NCBI GenBank assembly: GCA_002323245.1
Contig: DCPU01000019.1
Span: 1 to 51,700 of the forward strand
Direction of reading: 5' to 3'
Length of the DNA stretch: 51,700 bases
Source: Mariprofundus sp. UBA1536
Lineage (GTDB): Bacteria; Pseudomonadota; Zetaproteobacteria; Mariprofundales; Mariprofundaceae
Positions 34,002-42,186 of this stretch are shown piece by piece. Under the pieces are notes generated by a model. The model worked only from the letters and a program-made list of their open reading frames with translations. It ran no database searches and was not told the origin of the DNA. Both the position numbers and the translations under genes were made by a program. Position 1 is the first letter of the stretch. The number at the start of each line of letters is the position of its first letter.

Positions 34002-34026
34002 AAAAGGGACCCATAAGGTCCCTTTT
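34002..34026 (-). terminator. Intrinsic terminator after prk
   Basis: GGGACC (34006-34011) pairs with GGTCCC (34017-34022) with a 5-nt loop, extended by A-T pairs. On the minus strand the stem is followed by a T-run, as expected after the prk stop at 34049. The opposite side also has a T-run (34023-34026), though weaker. Confidence 0.75.
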
Positions 34027-34048
34027 AAAAATTACATAAAAGTGATAT

Positions 34049-34909
34049 TTATTTTTTAGCTTTGTCCATCATATTATGAACGATTGGCGTAAGAATCAAT
34101 TCCATAGCCAACATCATTTTACCTGCAGGAACAACCATAGTATTACGACGCGACATAAATGAATCTTTCAACATCGCATTCAACCATAGAAAATCAATAC
34201 CCCATTTTTCTGGATTTTTTACACGAATAACCACAACACTTTCATCAGGTGTAGGAACATCGCGAGCGATAAATGGGTTAGAAGTATCCACCAAAGGTAC
34301 GCGTTGGAAGTTAATGTCTGTAAGTGCGAACTGAGGTGTAATGAAATGTACATAATCATGCATACGAGAAAGAATGTTTTCCACTACCGCTTCAGAAGAA
34401 TATCCACGCATTGCTGTATCACGATGAATTTTTTGAATCCACTCTAAATTTACAACCGGGACGATACCAACAATTAAATCAGCAAACGGAACAACCTCTT
34501 TCACACCACCATGCAAACCTTCATAAAAAAGTAGATCAGATCCTTCACCTACATCTCTCCAATCGGTAAACTTACCAGCCTCAACACCATACAACTCAGC
34601 TTCTTTTTTATCATGAACATATGTACGGGCTTTACCCACACCTTTATCACCATAATCTTTGAACAAATCAGCGATTTTATCAAAAAGATTAGCTTCATCC
34701 GAAAAGTGGCTAAGGCGCTTACCAGCAGCTTCAAACTCTTTAGATTTTACTTTAAATTCATTGCGGTCGAACTTATGGAAACAATCGCCTTCTACAACTG
34801 CAGGAGTAATTTTTTCACGACGGAAAATGTGCTCCAATGCAACTTTAGCAGTACTTGTTCCCGCTCCTGAAGAGCCTGTAACTGAAATGACAGGATGCTT
34901 AATAGACAT
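34049..34909 (-). CDS. prk: Phosphoribulokinase
   Basis: A 286-aa phosphoribulokinase of the proteobacterial octameric type (class I). It converts ribulose-5-phosphate to ribulose-1,5-bisphosphate, the substrate of RuBisCO, and is the hallmark of the Calvin cycle. Motifs: P-loop VTGSSGAGTSTAKVAL (about 9-24), VEGDCFHKFDRNEF (about 38-51), LFYEGLHGGVKE (Walker B/acid region, about 126-137) and a late RRNTMVVPAGKMML. The ATG at 34909 has GGGAG 5 nt upstream; the longer ORF to 34927 starts in an unlikely position. No RuBisCO gene is in the window. It is the first gene downstream of dnaN in the same direction, separated by about 85 nt. Confidence 0.95.
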   Translation of the reverse strand: MSIKHPVISVTGSSGAGTSTAKVALEHIFRREKITPAVVEGDCFHKFDRNEFKVKSKEFEAAGKRLSHFSDEANLFDKIADLFKDYGDKGVGKARTYVHDKKEAELYGVEAGKFTDWRDVGEGSDLLFYEGLHGGVKEVVPFADLIVGIVPVVNLEWIQKIHRDTAMRGYSSEAVVENILSRMHDYVHFITPQFALTDINFQRVPLVDTSNPFIARDVPTPDESVVVIRVKNPEKWGIDFLWLNAMLKDSFMSRRNTMVVPAGKMMLAMELILTPIVHNMMDKAKK

Positions 34910-34993
34910 AGATACTCCCTCTAACAATAATAATGGGTGGCAATATACAGCTTCTTCCTGTAATTACATCCTATTTTTATAAAATATTTATAA

Positions 34994-36094
34994 TTAAATG
35001 CGCATTGGCATTAAAACATGCTTTGATAGCTCATGACCTTCTTCAAGTAAAAGTGCTGGTGATAAACTATCCTTTAAAACAATCCGAACATTTTGTGAGG
35101 ATACCGCAGCCAATACATCACGCATGTATTTAGCATTGAAGCCAACTTCAATTGTTGTGCCTTCATAGGCAATAACCATATCTTCTTCAGCTTGCTCTTG
35201 CTCTGTATTATGCGCAGCTATTGATAAGTTATTATCAGTGAAAATAAGTTTTACATCATGGGTAAAATCATTGGATACCACCATACTGCGCCTTAAAGCT
35301 TGATCCAAAAGGTTTTTATCCACTAAAGCAGTGTGGGGGTTACTTTGGGGAATAACATCCTGATAAACAGGATATTTCGCATCAATCACTTTCGAAGTGA
35401 ACCTTTGCTGATTTAACTCAATACGAACTTGGTGTTGCCCCAATGAAAGTTGGATATTTTCTTCGGCTTCTTCAGCTAATCGTTTGAGCTCCATCACAGC
35501 CTTCTTAGGAAGAATACATGAGGCACTTTGCTGTAGATTTGCTATATTAAATTCACTTAAAGCCATACGGTGGCCATCGGTAGTCACAATACGGATTCCA
35601 TGCTCTGGGCTAACTTCAAATAAACTGCCTGTGAGGTATTTACGCGTTTCGTCATTGGACATTGCGAAGCTGGTAGAACCAATCATGCGAATCAGTTCCG
35701 AGCCTGGTAATGAAATGGATAAATCAGTTTCATCAGTAGGTTCACTAGGAAACTCATCCGCTGATTTCGCGGCAATTTCAAACTTTACACCACCACTAAA
35801 AATTTCCAAAAAATTAGGTTTAGTTTTTAGTTCAATCATTTGCTCAGGATTAAGTTCACGAACAATTTCAAAAATCTTTTTGGCATCCACTGTTAACTTT
35901 CCAGGCTCTAAAATTTCCGCTTCTTGGGTGCTTGAATATGTAGCCTGTAAATCTGTGGCTGTGAGCTTTAGCCCATTACTTACAGTTTCAAAAAGAATAT
36001 TGACCAGAATGGGATTGGTATTTCTTTTTTCAACGATATTTTGGCAACGTTGAATTTGGTGAAAAAGATGGGCTCTTGAAATTTTTAAATGCAT
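34994..36094 (-). CDS. dnaN: DNA polymerase III beta sliding clamp
   Basis: A 366-aa clamp made of three similar domains: start HLKISRAHLFHQIQRCQNIV, with NPILVNILFETVSNGLKLTATDLQ (split) typical of the first domain; domain 2 has MIGSTSFAMSNDETRKYLTG and IVTTDGHRMALSEF; domain 3 has FNAKYMRDVLAAVSSQNVRI and ends VLMPMRI, with the MPMR C-terminus that closes the partner-binding pocket. It lies downstream of dnaA across the putative oriC and upstream of prk. Confidence 0.97.
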   Translation of the reverse strand: MHLKISRAHLFHQIQRCQNIVEKRNTNPILVNILFETVSNGLKLTATDLQATYSSTQEAEILEPGKLTVDAKKIFEIVRELNPEQMIELKTKPNFLEIFSGGVKFEIAAKSADEFPSEPTDETDLSISLPGSELIRMIGSTSFAMSNDETRKYLTGSLFEVSPEHGIRIVTTDGHRMALSEFNIANLQQSASCILPKKAVMELKRLAEEAEENIQLSLGQHQVRIELNQQRFTSKVIDAKYPVYQDVIPQSNPHTALVDKNLLDQALRRSMVVSNDFTHDVKLIFTDNNLSIAAHNTEQEQAEEDMVIAYEGTTIEVGFNAKYMRDVLAAVSSQNVRIVLKDSLSPALLLEEGHELSKHVLMPMRI

Positions 36095-36347
36095 GTCTGT
36101 TATACTCTCTTTCTCTATTTATTTTAAATTATCGTAGTCATAGGAGCTGTGTATAAATGGTACAAGCCTCTAATATCGATATAAAACAACTTCTTAGCTC
36201 ATTTTTTTCTGTGCACAATCCATGCTCAAGCCTGTGGATAGATTGCGGATAATATGATTTTATTTTTTAAAATTAAATATATTCGTTTCAATCACATTTT
36301 ATCCACAGGCTTACTTGTTCTTTTCCTGCTGTTATACACATGTAACT
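36095..36347. other. Putative oriC with DnaA boxes
   Basis: The 253-nt gap between dnaA and dnaN has five DnaA-box-like 9-mers: TGTGTATAA (36148-36156), TGTGCACAA (36210-36218, imperfect), TGTGGATAG (36233-36241, imperfect), TTATCCACA (36299-36307, perfect) and TTATACACA (36332-36340, a good R-type match). A strongly AT-rich stretch of about 35 nt lies at roughly 36256-36291, a possible unwinding element. The dnaA side is typical for bacterial origins, and the flanking parAB-parS cluster agrees. This gap also must carry the dnaN promoter and the region after dnaA. Confidence 0.75.
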
Positions 36348-37664
36348 TTATTGCTGCTTTAAAAGCTTGATAAGGCGCGTAATTTCATCATCAAAATTAG
36401 CATCTTGGGCACGCTCTTCCTGAATCTTTCGGTAGGCATACAAGATGGTTGTATGATCTTTCTTTTCAAACCGTTCAGCGATTTCTGGCATGGAGTGTTT
36501 GGTCAGCTCTTTGCATAAATACATAGCTACTTGTCGTGGGTAAGCAATATTACGTTTACGAACCTTTGATTTCATATCTTGGGTACGAATGTTATAAAAC
36601 TGAGCCACTTGTTTTTGAATATCTTCAATACTTACGGTGACCTGTTTCATTTGTAGCTGATCGCGCAATTTATCTTGTGCTAAAGCCATAGTAATCGGCT
36701 GTCCTGAGAGTTTTGCATAAGCAGTAAGCCGTGTGAGTGCGCCTTCCAACTCACGAACATTACTAGAAATTTTAGATGCCAATAAAAAGCAAATATCATC
36801 ATCTAAAGAGATGCCAGCAATTTCTACCTTACTTTTTAGGATGGCCATACGTGTTTCAAAGTTTGGCGGTTGAATATCAGCCACCAATCCCCAATTGAAA
36901 CGCGAACGTAAGCGCTCCGCCAAATGTTTAATGGCAGATGGATCACGATCGGAAGTGAGAATGATTTGTTTTTTAGCTTTATGTAAGGCATCAAAGGTAT
37001 GGAAAAACTCTTCCTGGGTACTTTGTTTACCTTCAATAAATTGAATATCATCAATAATGAGCACATCAACTTTGCGGTATTTATTACGAAAAGCCGACGT
37101 TTGTTGGGTACGAATAGACTCAATCAACTCATTGGTGAAATGTTCACCAGTTCGGTAAGCAATCTGGATATTCCCTTTGTCAGCAAGTTTGTTGGCAATA
37201 GCGTTTATGAGATGCGTTTTGCCTAAACCTACACCACCATGAATATACAAAGGATTATATTGAGCACCGGGTTGGTCAACCACAGCGAGACTGGCTGCGT
37301 GGCAGAATTCATTGCTAGAGCCCACCACGAAATTCTCAAAGGTGAAACGCTCATCAATAAAACCATCAATATTACTTTTTTTAACAACAACAGGCGTTGC
37401 CACTCCGTGCCCAAGGTCAATGGATGTATCAACAAAATAATCCAGCTTGATGCCTGGCATATCCAAAGCATGTAGAGCATCCAAAATATCTTTTTCACAG
37501 TCGCTACGAATGCCATCAATAAAAAATTGGCTAGGCACTTTAAGTGTCAAAGTGTCGCTGGCAAAATGGCTAGAAATAGGCTCAATCCAAGCACCCATTT
37601 TTGCGGGTGATAAAACAGAGGATAAATGATCTTTGATACGGTTCCATTGTTCTTGATGATTCAT
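36348..37664 (-). CDS. dnaA: Chromosomal replication initiator DnaA
   Basis: A 438-aa initiator ATPase. The N-terminal domain I (EQWNRIKDHLSSVLSPAKMG) is followed by the AAA+ core with Walker A HGGVGLGKTHLINAIAN (about 142-158), Walker B DVLIIDDIQFIEGKQSTQEEF (split, about 204-224), the sensor RDPSAIKHLAERLRSRF with the arginine finger region, and domain IV helix-turn-helix with MPEIAERFEKKDHTTILYAY (about 396-415) that reads DnaA boxes. All domains are intact. It is transcribed toward dnaN. Confidence 0.97.
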   Translation of the reverse strand: MNHQEQWNRIKDHLSSVLSPAKMGAWIEPISSHFASDTLTLKVPSQFFIDGIRSDCEKDILDALHALDMPGIKLDYFVDTSIDLGHGVATPVVVKKSNIDGFIDERFTFENFVVGSSNEFCHAASLAVVDQPGAQYNPLYIHGGVGLGKTHLINAIANKLADKGNIQIAYRTGEHFTNELIESIRTQQTSAFRNKYRKVDVLIIDDIQFIEGKQSTQEEFFHTFDALHKAKKQIILTSDRDPSAIKHLAERLRSRFNWGLVADIQPPNFETRMAILKSKVEIAGISLDDDICFLLASKISSNVRELEGALTRLTAYAKLSGQPITMALAQDKLRDQLQMKQVTVSIEDIQKQVAQFYNIRTQDMKSKVRKRNIAYPRQVAMYLCKELTKHSMPEIAERFEKKDHTTILYAYRKIQEERAQDANFDDEITRLIKLLKQQ

Positions 37665-37765
37665 GCCAGCATCATAACCATGAATGGATGATAATTCATT
37701 AGCTCAATTTTCAAAAAGCATGAATAAGTTGACGCAGGCCCAAGTTCATATTGGTATTCTCTGAT

Positions 37766-38635
37766 ATGAATTCCAATAGAAATACAATTTTTGAAGAACA
37801 AGCCAGTGTTGTTGCGCATATTCATCATCCTGGTGCGCAAAGTATACTAAGGTTATTAGCACCAAAAACTGCAAAATCAGCTAAACCTGGGCAATTTGTG
37901 CATATACGCGTTTCAGATGCACTACCACTACGCAGACCAATTTCTATCATGTTGACCAACCCTGAAAAAGGCACGATCGATTTGTTGTACAAGCACATCG
38001 GTGAAGGCACAAAGCAACTTTCAGAGCGAAAAGTCGGTGAAGTCTTACCCATGCTTGGCCCCATTGGCACACCATTTGACGTTTCCGATACATCCAAACG
38101 ATATGTTTTGATTGGTGGTGGCGTTGGTGTCCCCCCTATAATTTTTACGGCTGATGCTTTGGCTGGAAAAGCAGATGTTGTTGTTTTTGCAGGCTCAGAA
38201 GTTGAGTTTCCCTTCGCTTTAAAACCTTCAACATTCATTCTTCCGGGCATCACAGGTAACACGACTTTAACGATTGCTTCACTTGAAGAACGCAATATTC
38301 CGTGCCGTTTGGCTTCCAATGCCGGTTTGTATGGCTGTTATGAAGGACATGTTCCCAGCTTGGCTAGAGATTATTTACTTGCTCTAAGCGATGAAGAAAG
38401 AAGCAGGTGTGTGCTCTTATCATGTGGTCCTCACCCCATGTTACATGCAGTTGCTAAATTAGGACGGGAGCTTGGTGTCCCTGCGCAATTGAGTTTGGAA
38501 GAGTTTATGGCTTGTGCGATTGGTGGTTGCGCGGGTTGTGTGGTCAAAACCATTGAAGATGGGCAAGAGAAGTATCGTCGTGTTTGTGTTGATGGCCCGG
38601 TATTTGCTGCAGAGCTGCTGCCAGAGTTTTCATAA
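37766..38635 (+). CDS. PyrK-like ferredoxin-reductase-type Fe-S flavoprotein
   Basis: A 289-aa protein of the dihydroorotate dehydrogenase electron-transfer subunit (PyrK) type. It has an FAD-binding beta-barrel with LRRPISIMLTNPEKGTIDL (RP-S motif region), an NAD-binding half with VLIGGGVGVPPIIFTADAL and LLSCGPHPMLHAVAKLG, and a C-terminal [2Fe-2S] site with Cys spaced as MACAIGGCAGCVVKT then RVCVDG. This gives the four-Cys PyrK pattern. A pyrD partner is not adjacent, so the role could be in pyrimidine synthesis or another NAD-linked redox reaction. The ATG at 37766 is chosen; there is no evident Shine-Dalgarno, and the TTGACG at 37729-37734 could place the transcript start near the ATG. 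It is followed by metK 34 nt later. Confidence 0.8.
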   Translation: MNSNRNTIFEEQASVVAHIHHPGAQSILRLLAPKTAKSAKPGQFVHIRVSDALPLRRPISIMLTNPEKGTIDLLYKHIGEGTKQLSERKVGEVLPMLGPIGTPFDVSDTSKRYVLIGGGVGVPPIIFTADALAGKADVVVFAGSEVEFPFALKPSTFILPGITGNTTLTIASLEERNIPCRLASNAGLYGCYEGHVPSLARDYLLALSDEERSRCVLLSCGPHPMLHAVAKLGRELGVPAQLSLEEFMACAIGGCAGCVVKTIEDGQEKYRRVCVDGPVFAAELLPEFS

Positions 38636-38669
38636 AGAAATCAAGCATGAAAGGATAAGGAAATTATAC

Positions 38670-39839
38670 ATGAGTAAAAATTTCGTTTTTACATCTGAAT
38701 CTGTATCCGAAGGGCATCCTGATAAGGTTGCCGACAGGATTTCAGACAGTGTTCTTGATGCTATTTTAAAGCAGGATAAGCATGCTCGCGTAGCTTGTGA
38801 GACCATGATTAACACAGGTATGATCATTTTATCTGGTGAAATAACGACCTCGGCTGTGATTGATTACCAAGAAATTGCCCGTAATGCTGTCAAAGATATT
38901 GGTTATAACTCTTCAGATATGGGCTTTGATTATGCTTCATGCGCTGTGTTGGTCTCCATGGACAAACAATCGGTGGATATTGCTGCTGGTGTCAATGAAG
39001 GCGAAGGTCTTGATTTGGATCAAGGTGCTGGGGACCAAGGGTTAATGTTTGGTTATGCATCCAATGAAACCGATGTGTTGATGCCGATGCCGATTCATTT
39101 GTCACATCAATTGGTGGAGAAACAAGCAGAAGTTCGTAAAAATAAAACGCTGACCTACCTGCGCCCTGATGCGAAATCGCAAGTGACTGTCCGCTATGAA
39201 AACAGTGTCCCGGTTGCTATTGATGCGGTAGTGCTTTCCACCCAACATTCAGCAGATGTGAGCCATGCTGATTTGGTGAAGGGTGTGATGAAAGAAATTA
39301 TCAACCCAGTTTTAGAACCAACAGGATTGTTGCACGATAAAACAGAATACCACATCAACCCAACAGGCCGTTTCGTGATTGGTGGCCCTGTTGGCGACTG
39401 CGGCGTGACTGGGCGAAAAATTATTGTCGATACCTATGGTGGATTTGGTCATCATGGCGGCGGCGCATTTTCAGGCAAAGATCCGACAAAAGTGGATAGA
39501 TCAGCTTGTTATATGATGCGTTATGTGGCTAAAAATATTGTGGCTGCAGGTTTGGCAGATCGCTGCGAGGTGCAAGTGGCTTATGCCATTGGTGTGGCTC
39601 GTCCGTTATCGGTGATGGTCAATACCTTTGATACTGGCAAGATTGATGAAGAAAGATTGGCAGAGATTGTGCGCGAAGTGTTTGATTTGCGCCCCAAAGG
39701 TATCGTACAGGCGCTTGATTTATTGCGACCTATTTATGCAAAAACATCAGCATACGGTCACTTTGGTCGTGAGCTGCCTGAGTTTACTTGGGAAAAAACA
39801 GATAAAGTTGATGCTTTAAAAGCAGCAGCAGGCATGTGA
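38670..39839 (+). CDS. metK: S-adenosylmethionine synthetase
   Basis: A 389-aa enzyme that makes SAM from methionine and ATP. Motifs: FTSESVSEGHPDKVADRISD (about 5-24, ATP/metal site), GAGDQGLMFGYASNET (about 116-131), GGPVGDCGVTGRKIIVDTYG (about 237-256, the P-loop-like region) and GGGAFSGKDPTKVDRSACYM (about 262-281). The AAGGATAAGG region lies just ahead of the ATG at 38670. The longer in-frame start near 38514 lies inside the PyrK gene and is rejected. It is followed by the SAH riboswitch and ahcY, forming a methyl-cycle cluster. Confidence 0.97.
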   Translation: MSKNFVFTSESVSEGHPDKVADRISDSVLDAILKQDKHARVACETMINTGMIILSGEITTSAVIDYQEIARNAVKDIGYNSSDMGFDYASCAVLVSMDKQSVDIAAGVNEGEGLDLDQGAGDQGLMFGYASNETDVLMPMPIHLSHQLVEKQAEVRKNKTLTYLRPDAKSQVTVRYENSVPVAIDAVVLSTQHSADVSHADLVKGVMKEIINPVLEPTGLLHDKTEYHINPTGRFVIGGPVGDCGVTGRKIIVDTYGGFGHHGGGAFSGKDPTKVDRSACYMMRYVAKNIVAAGLADRCEVQVAYAIGVARPLSVMVNTFDTGKIDEERLAEIVREVFDLRPKGIVQALDLLRPIYAKTSAYGHFGRELPEFTWEKTDKVDALKAAAGM

Positions 39840-39848
39840 TTCGAATTT

Positions 39849-39929
39849 AGACTGAGGAGCACTGCGCCGATTTAATAGATGTTTATTAAGTCGTTAGGCT
39901 CAGTCGTGTGATAAACAACGGTGCTCATA
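39849..39929 (+). ncRNA. S-adenosylhomocysteine (SAH) riboswitch
   Basis: In the leader of ahcY the sequence ACTGAGGAGCACTGCGCC is followed by AGGCTCAGT and then AACGGTGCTCA. This is the conserved core of the SAH riboswitch family: P1 is ACTGAG (39851-39856) with CTCAGT (39899-39904), and GAGCAC (39856-39861) can pair with GTGCTC (39921-39926) in the pseudoknot. The family typically turns on ahcY when SAH accumulates. Position between metK and ahcY fits exactly. Confidence 0.88.
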
Positions 39930-39936
39930 TTTTACA

Positions 39937-39957
39937 ACCCAAATGAAAAATTTGGGT
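39937..39957 (+). promoter_or_regulatory. Hairpin before the ahcY ribosome-binding site
   Basis: ACCCAAAT (39937-39944) pairs perfectly with ATTTGGGT (39950-39957) with a 5-nt loop. It ends a few nt before TAAGGAG, the ahcY Shine-Dalgarno. With no T-run after the stem it is unlikely to be a terminator, so it may be part of the riboswitch's translational expression platform. Confidence 0.5.
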
Positions 39958-39975
39958 GAACTAAGGAGTATGAGA

Positions 39976-41271
39976 ATGTCTGGATTTACAGATTACAAAG
40001 TCGCCGATATGTCATTGGCAACATGGGGCCGCAAAGAAGTAAACATTGCGGAAACAGAAATGCCAGGATTGATGGCGCTTCGTGAAGAATACAAAGGTAA
40101 AAAACCATTGGCAGGCGCCCGCATTGTGGGTTGTTTGCACATGACCATCCAAACTGCCGTGTTGATGGAAACACTTGTGGATTTAGGGGCAGAAGTGCGT
40201 TGGTCTTCTTGCAATATCTTTTCAACCCAAGATCAAGCTGCAGCAGCCATGGCAGCAGCTGGCATCCCAACATTTGCTTGGAAAGGCGAAACCGAAGAAG
40301 AATTCTGGTGGTGTATCGAACAAACCGTTCACGGTCCAAATGGTTGGACGCCTAACCTCATTTTGGATGACGGCGGCGATGTGACACAACTGATTCATGA
40401 TAAATATCCTGAATTGCTTGCTGATATCAAAGGTTTGTCTGAAGAAACCACCACTGGCGTGCATCGTTTGTATGAAATGGCGCGTGCGGGCAAACTTAAA
40501 GTGCCAGCAATCAATGTGAATGACTCTGTGACCAAATCAAAATTTGATAATCTGTACGGTTGCCGCGAATCATTGCTTGATGGTATCAAACGCGCAACGG
40601 ACGTAATGATTGCAGGTAAAATCGCAGTTGTACTTGGTTATGGCGATGTGGGTAAAGGGTGTGCCCAAGCATTCCGCGGCATGGGTGCAACAGTTTGGGT
40701 GACAGAAATCGACCCCATTTGTGCCTTACAAGCAGCTATGGAAGGCTACCGAATTGTGGATATGAATGATGCCTGCAAAGAAGGTAATATTTTCGTAACC
40801 ACTACCGGTAACTTCCACGTGATTACCCATGAGCACATGGTTAAAATGAAAGATCAGTCGATTGTTTGTAATATCGGCCATTTCGACAACGAAATTGATG
40901 TGGCATCACTGAAAAAATACGAGTGGGACAATGTGAAACCACAAGTTGATCAAATCGTGTTCCCAGATGGCAAACGTATTACCTTGTTGGCGGAAGGTCG
41001 TTTGGTGAACCTTGGTTGTGCAACTGGCCACCCAAGTTTCGTAATGTCGGCATCATTTACCAACCAAGTGATGGCGCAAATCGAGTTGTGGGAAAACCAC
41101 AGCAACTATAAAAACGAAGTCTATGTATTGCCAAAACGTTTGGATGAAAAAGTGGCGCGCTTACACCTTGCAAAAATTGGTGTGAACTTAACGACACTCA
41201 CTCAACAACAAGCAGATTACATTAGCGTTCCGGTGGAAGGCCCTTACAAGGTTGACCACTACCGCTATTAA
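39976..41271 (+). CDS. ahcY: S-adenosylhomocysteine hydrolase
   Basis: A 431-aa NAD-dependent hydrolase that splits SAH into adenosine and homocysteine, keeping methylation reactions going. It has DYKVADMSLATWGRKEVNIA at the start, HMTIQTAVLMETLVDLGAEV (about 46-65), NDSVTKSKFDNLYGCRESLL (about 177-196), and the NAD motif VLGYGDVGKGCAQAFRG (about 213-229), then GNFHVITHEHMVKM and the C-terminal PYKVDHYRY. AAGGAG lies 8 nt ahead of the ATG at 39976. It is preceded by the SAH riboswitch and metK. Confidence 0.97.
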   Translation: MSGFTDYKVADMSLATWGRKEVNIAETEMPGLMALREEYKGKKPLAGARIVGCLHMTIQTAVLMETLVDLGAEVRWSSCNIFSTQDQAAAAMAAAGIPTFAWKGETEEEFWWCIEQTVHGPNGWTPNLILDDGGDVTQLIHDKYPELLADIKGLSEETTTGVHRLYEMARAGKLKVPAINVNDSVTKSKFDNLYGCRESLLDGIKRATDVMIAGKIAVVLGYGDVGKGCAQAFRGMGATVWVTEIDPICALQAAMEGYRIVDMNDACKEGNIFVTTTGNFHVITHEHMVKMKDQSIVCNIGHFDNEIDVASLKKYEWDNVKPQVDQIVFPDGKRITLLAEGRLVNLGCATGHPSFVMSASFTNQVMAQIELWENHSNYKNEVYVLPKRLDEKVARLHLAKIGVNLTTLTQQQADYISVPVEGPYKVDHYRY

Positions 41272-41274
41272 GCT

Positions 41275-41580
41275 TTGAACGTTTTAAACCTAAGGTTTGC
41301 AGCGGCAGCATCTTTGGTGCTGTCGCTGTTTTTTTTAGTTAGCTTATCTTTTGCACAAAACCAAACGTCCAAGCTTACGCCTACTGATGCCAAGTTTGAT
41401 CTTAATGAAGATGGGGTCATGGATGGTTTGGATTGGCGTAAAATGAGTGAGCAGGATAAAAAGACTTATGCGCGACTGTCTTTAGAGGCGATTGGTGAAA
41501 ACCCAAGCGCGATTGTGCGTAAGGGTGTGACGCGTGAATCCTTATTTATTCAAGGTTTGGAAGCTGTGTACCGGAGGTAA
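41275..41580 (+). CDS. Small exported EF-hand-like protein
   Basis: A 101-aa protein with a signal peptide (NLRFAAAASLVLSLFFLVSLSFA, cut near FAQ) and one EF-hand-like loop, DLNEDGVMDGLDWRKM, matching D-x-N-x-D-G-x-x-D-x-x-D for calcium. The rest is helical (EQDKKTYARLSLEAIGEN). The start is a TTG at 41275, 3 nt after the ahcY stop; this is uncertain because no better start lies before the signal peptide. It overlaps the 3' end of rdgB (convergent) by 35 nt. It may be read through from ahcY. No family is named. Confidence 0.5.
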   Translation: MNVLNLRFAAAASLVLSLFFLVSLSFAQNQTSKLTPTDAKFDLNEDGVMDGLDWRKMSEQDKKTYARLSLEAIGENPSAIVRKGVTRESLFIQGLEAVYRR

Positions 41581-42175
41581 GTTTACTTGCCTCAAGCTGA
41601 CTTTTGAGTTGGCGCAGTGCATGACCGCGATGCGAAACCGTAGTTTTTTCTTCAGGGCTGGCCTGAGCAAAACTTTTGTTCAATTCTTGGGCAAAAAACA
41701 AAGGGTCATAGCCAAAACCAGAATCACCATCCAAAGTTTCTAAAATATGCCCTTCTACACTGCCTTCTGCGGCATATTGCTGACCGTTGGGCAGTGCTAG
41801 ATGGATGGCGCACACAAACCTTGCTGAGCGCTTTGTGTTGCCTTGTAAGACTTCGAGAAGTTTACGGTTATTATCGGTATCACTGGCTTCTTCGCCTGCA
41901 AAGCGGGCTGAATAAATGCCCGGCGCGCCAGCCAAAGCATCAACACAAAGCCCTGAGTCATCCGCCAGTGCAGGTAACTGATTGGTCCGCATAAAAGCGT
42001 CTGCTTTTTTCTTGGCATTTTCGGCAAAAGTAAGCCCATCTTCCACCACATCCACAGAGACAGTTTCAGATATAGGCGCCACTTCAATACCCAATCCGCC
42101 TAAAATCGCTGCAATTTCAGCGCGTTTCTTGGCATTGTTGCTGGCAATCACCAGCTTAGAGAAAGCTAGAGCCAT
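41546..42175 (-). CDS. rdgB: RdgB/Ham1-family XTP/dITP pyrophosphatase
   Basis: A 209-aa house-cleaning pyrophosphatase that removes XTP, ITP and dITP from the nucleotide pool. Motifs: KLVIASNNAKKRAEIAAIL (about 7-25), DGLTFAENAKKKADAF (about 47-62), LADDSGLCVDALAGAPGIYSAR (split, about 71-92), FVCAIHLALP and GDSGFGYDPLFF (about 149-160), and SHRGHALRQL. The C-terminus extends slightly past the usual end and overlaps the small EF-hand gene. It is the last gene of the run starting with the ept-like gene and 11 nt from hemC. Confidence 0.94.
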   Translation of the reverse strand: MALAFSKLVIASNNAKKRAEIAAILGGLGIEVAPISETVSVDVVEDGLTFAENAKKKADAFMRTNQLPALADDSGLCVDALAGAPGIYSARFAGEEASDTDNNRKLLEVLQGNTKRSARFVCAIHLALPNGQQYAAEGSVEGHILETLDGDSGFGYDPLFFAQELNKSFAQASPEEKTTVSHRGHALRQLKSQLEASKLTSGTQLPNLE

Positions 42176-42186
42176 GTTTGGCTAAA

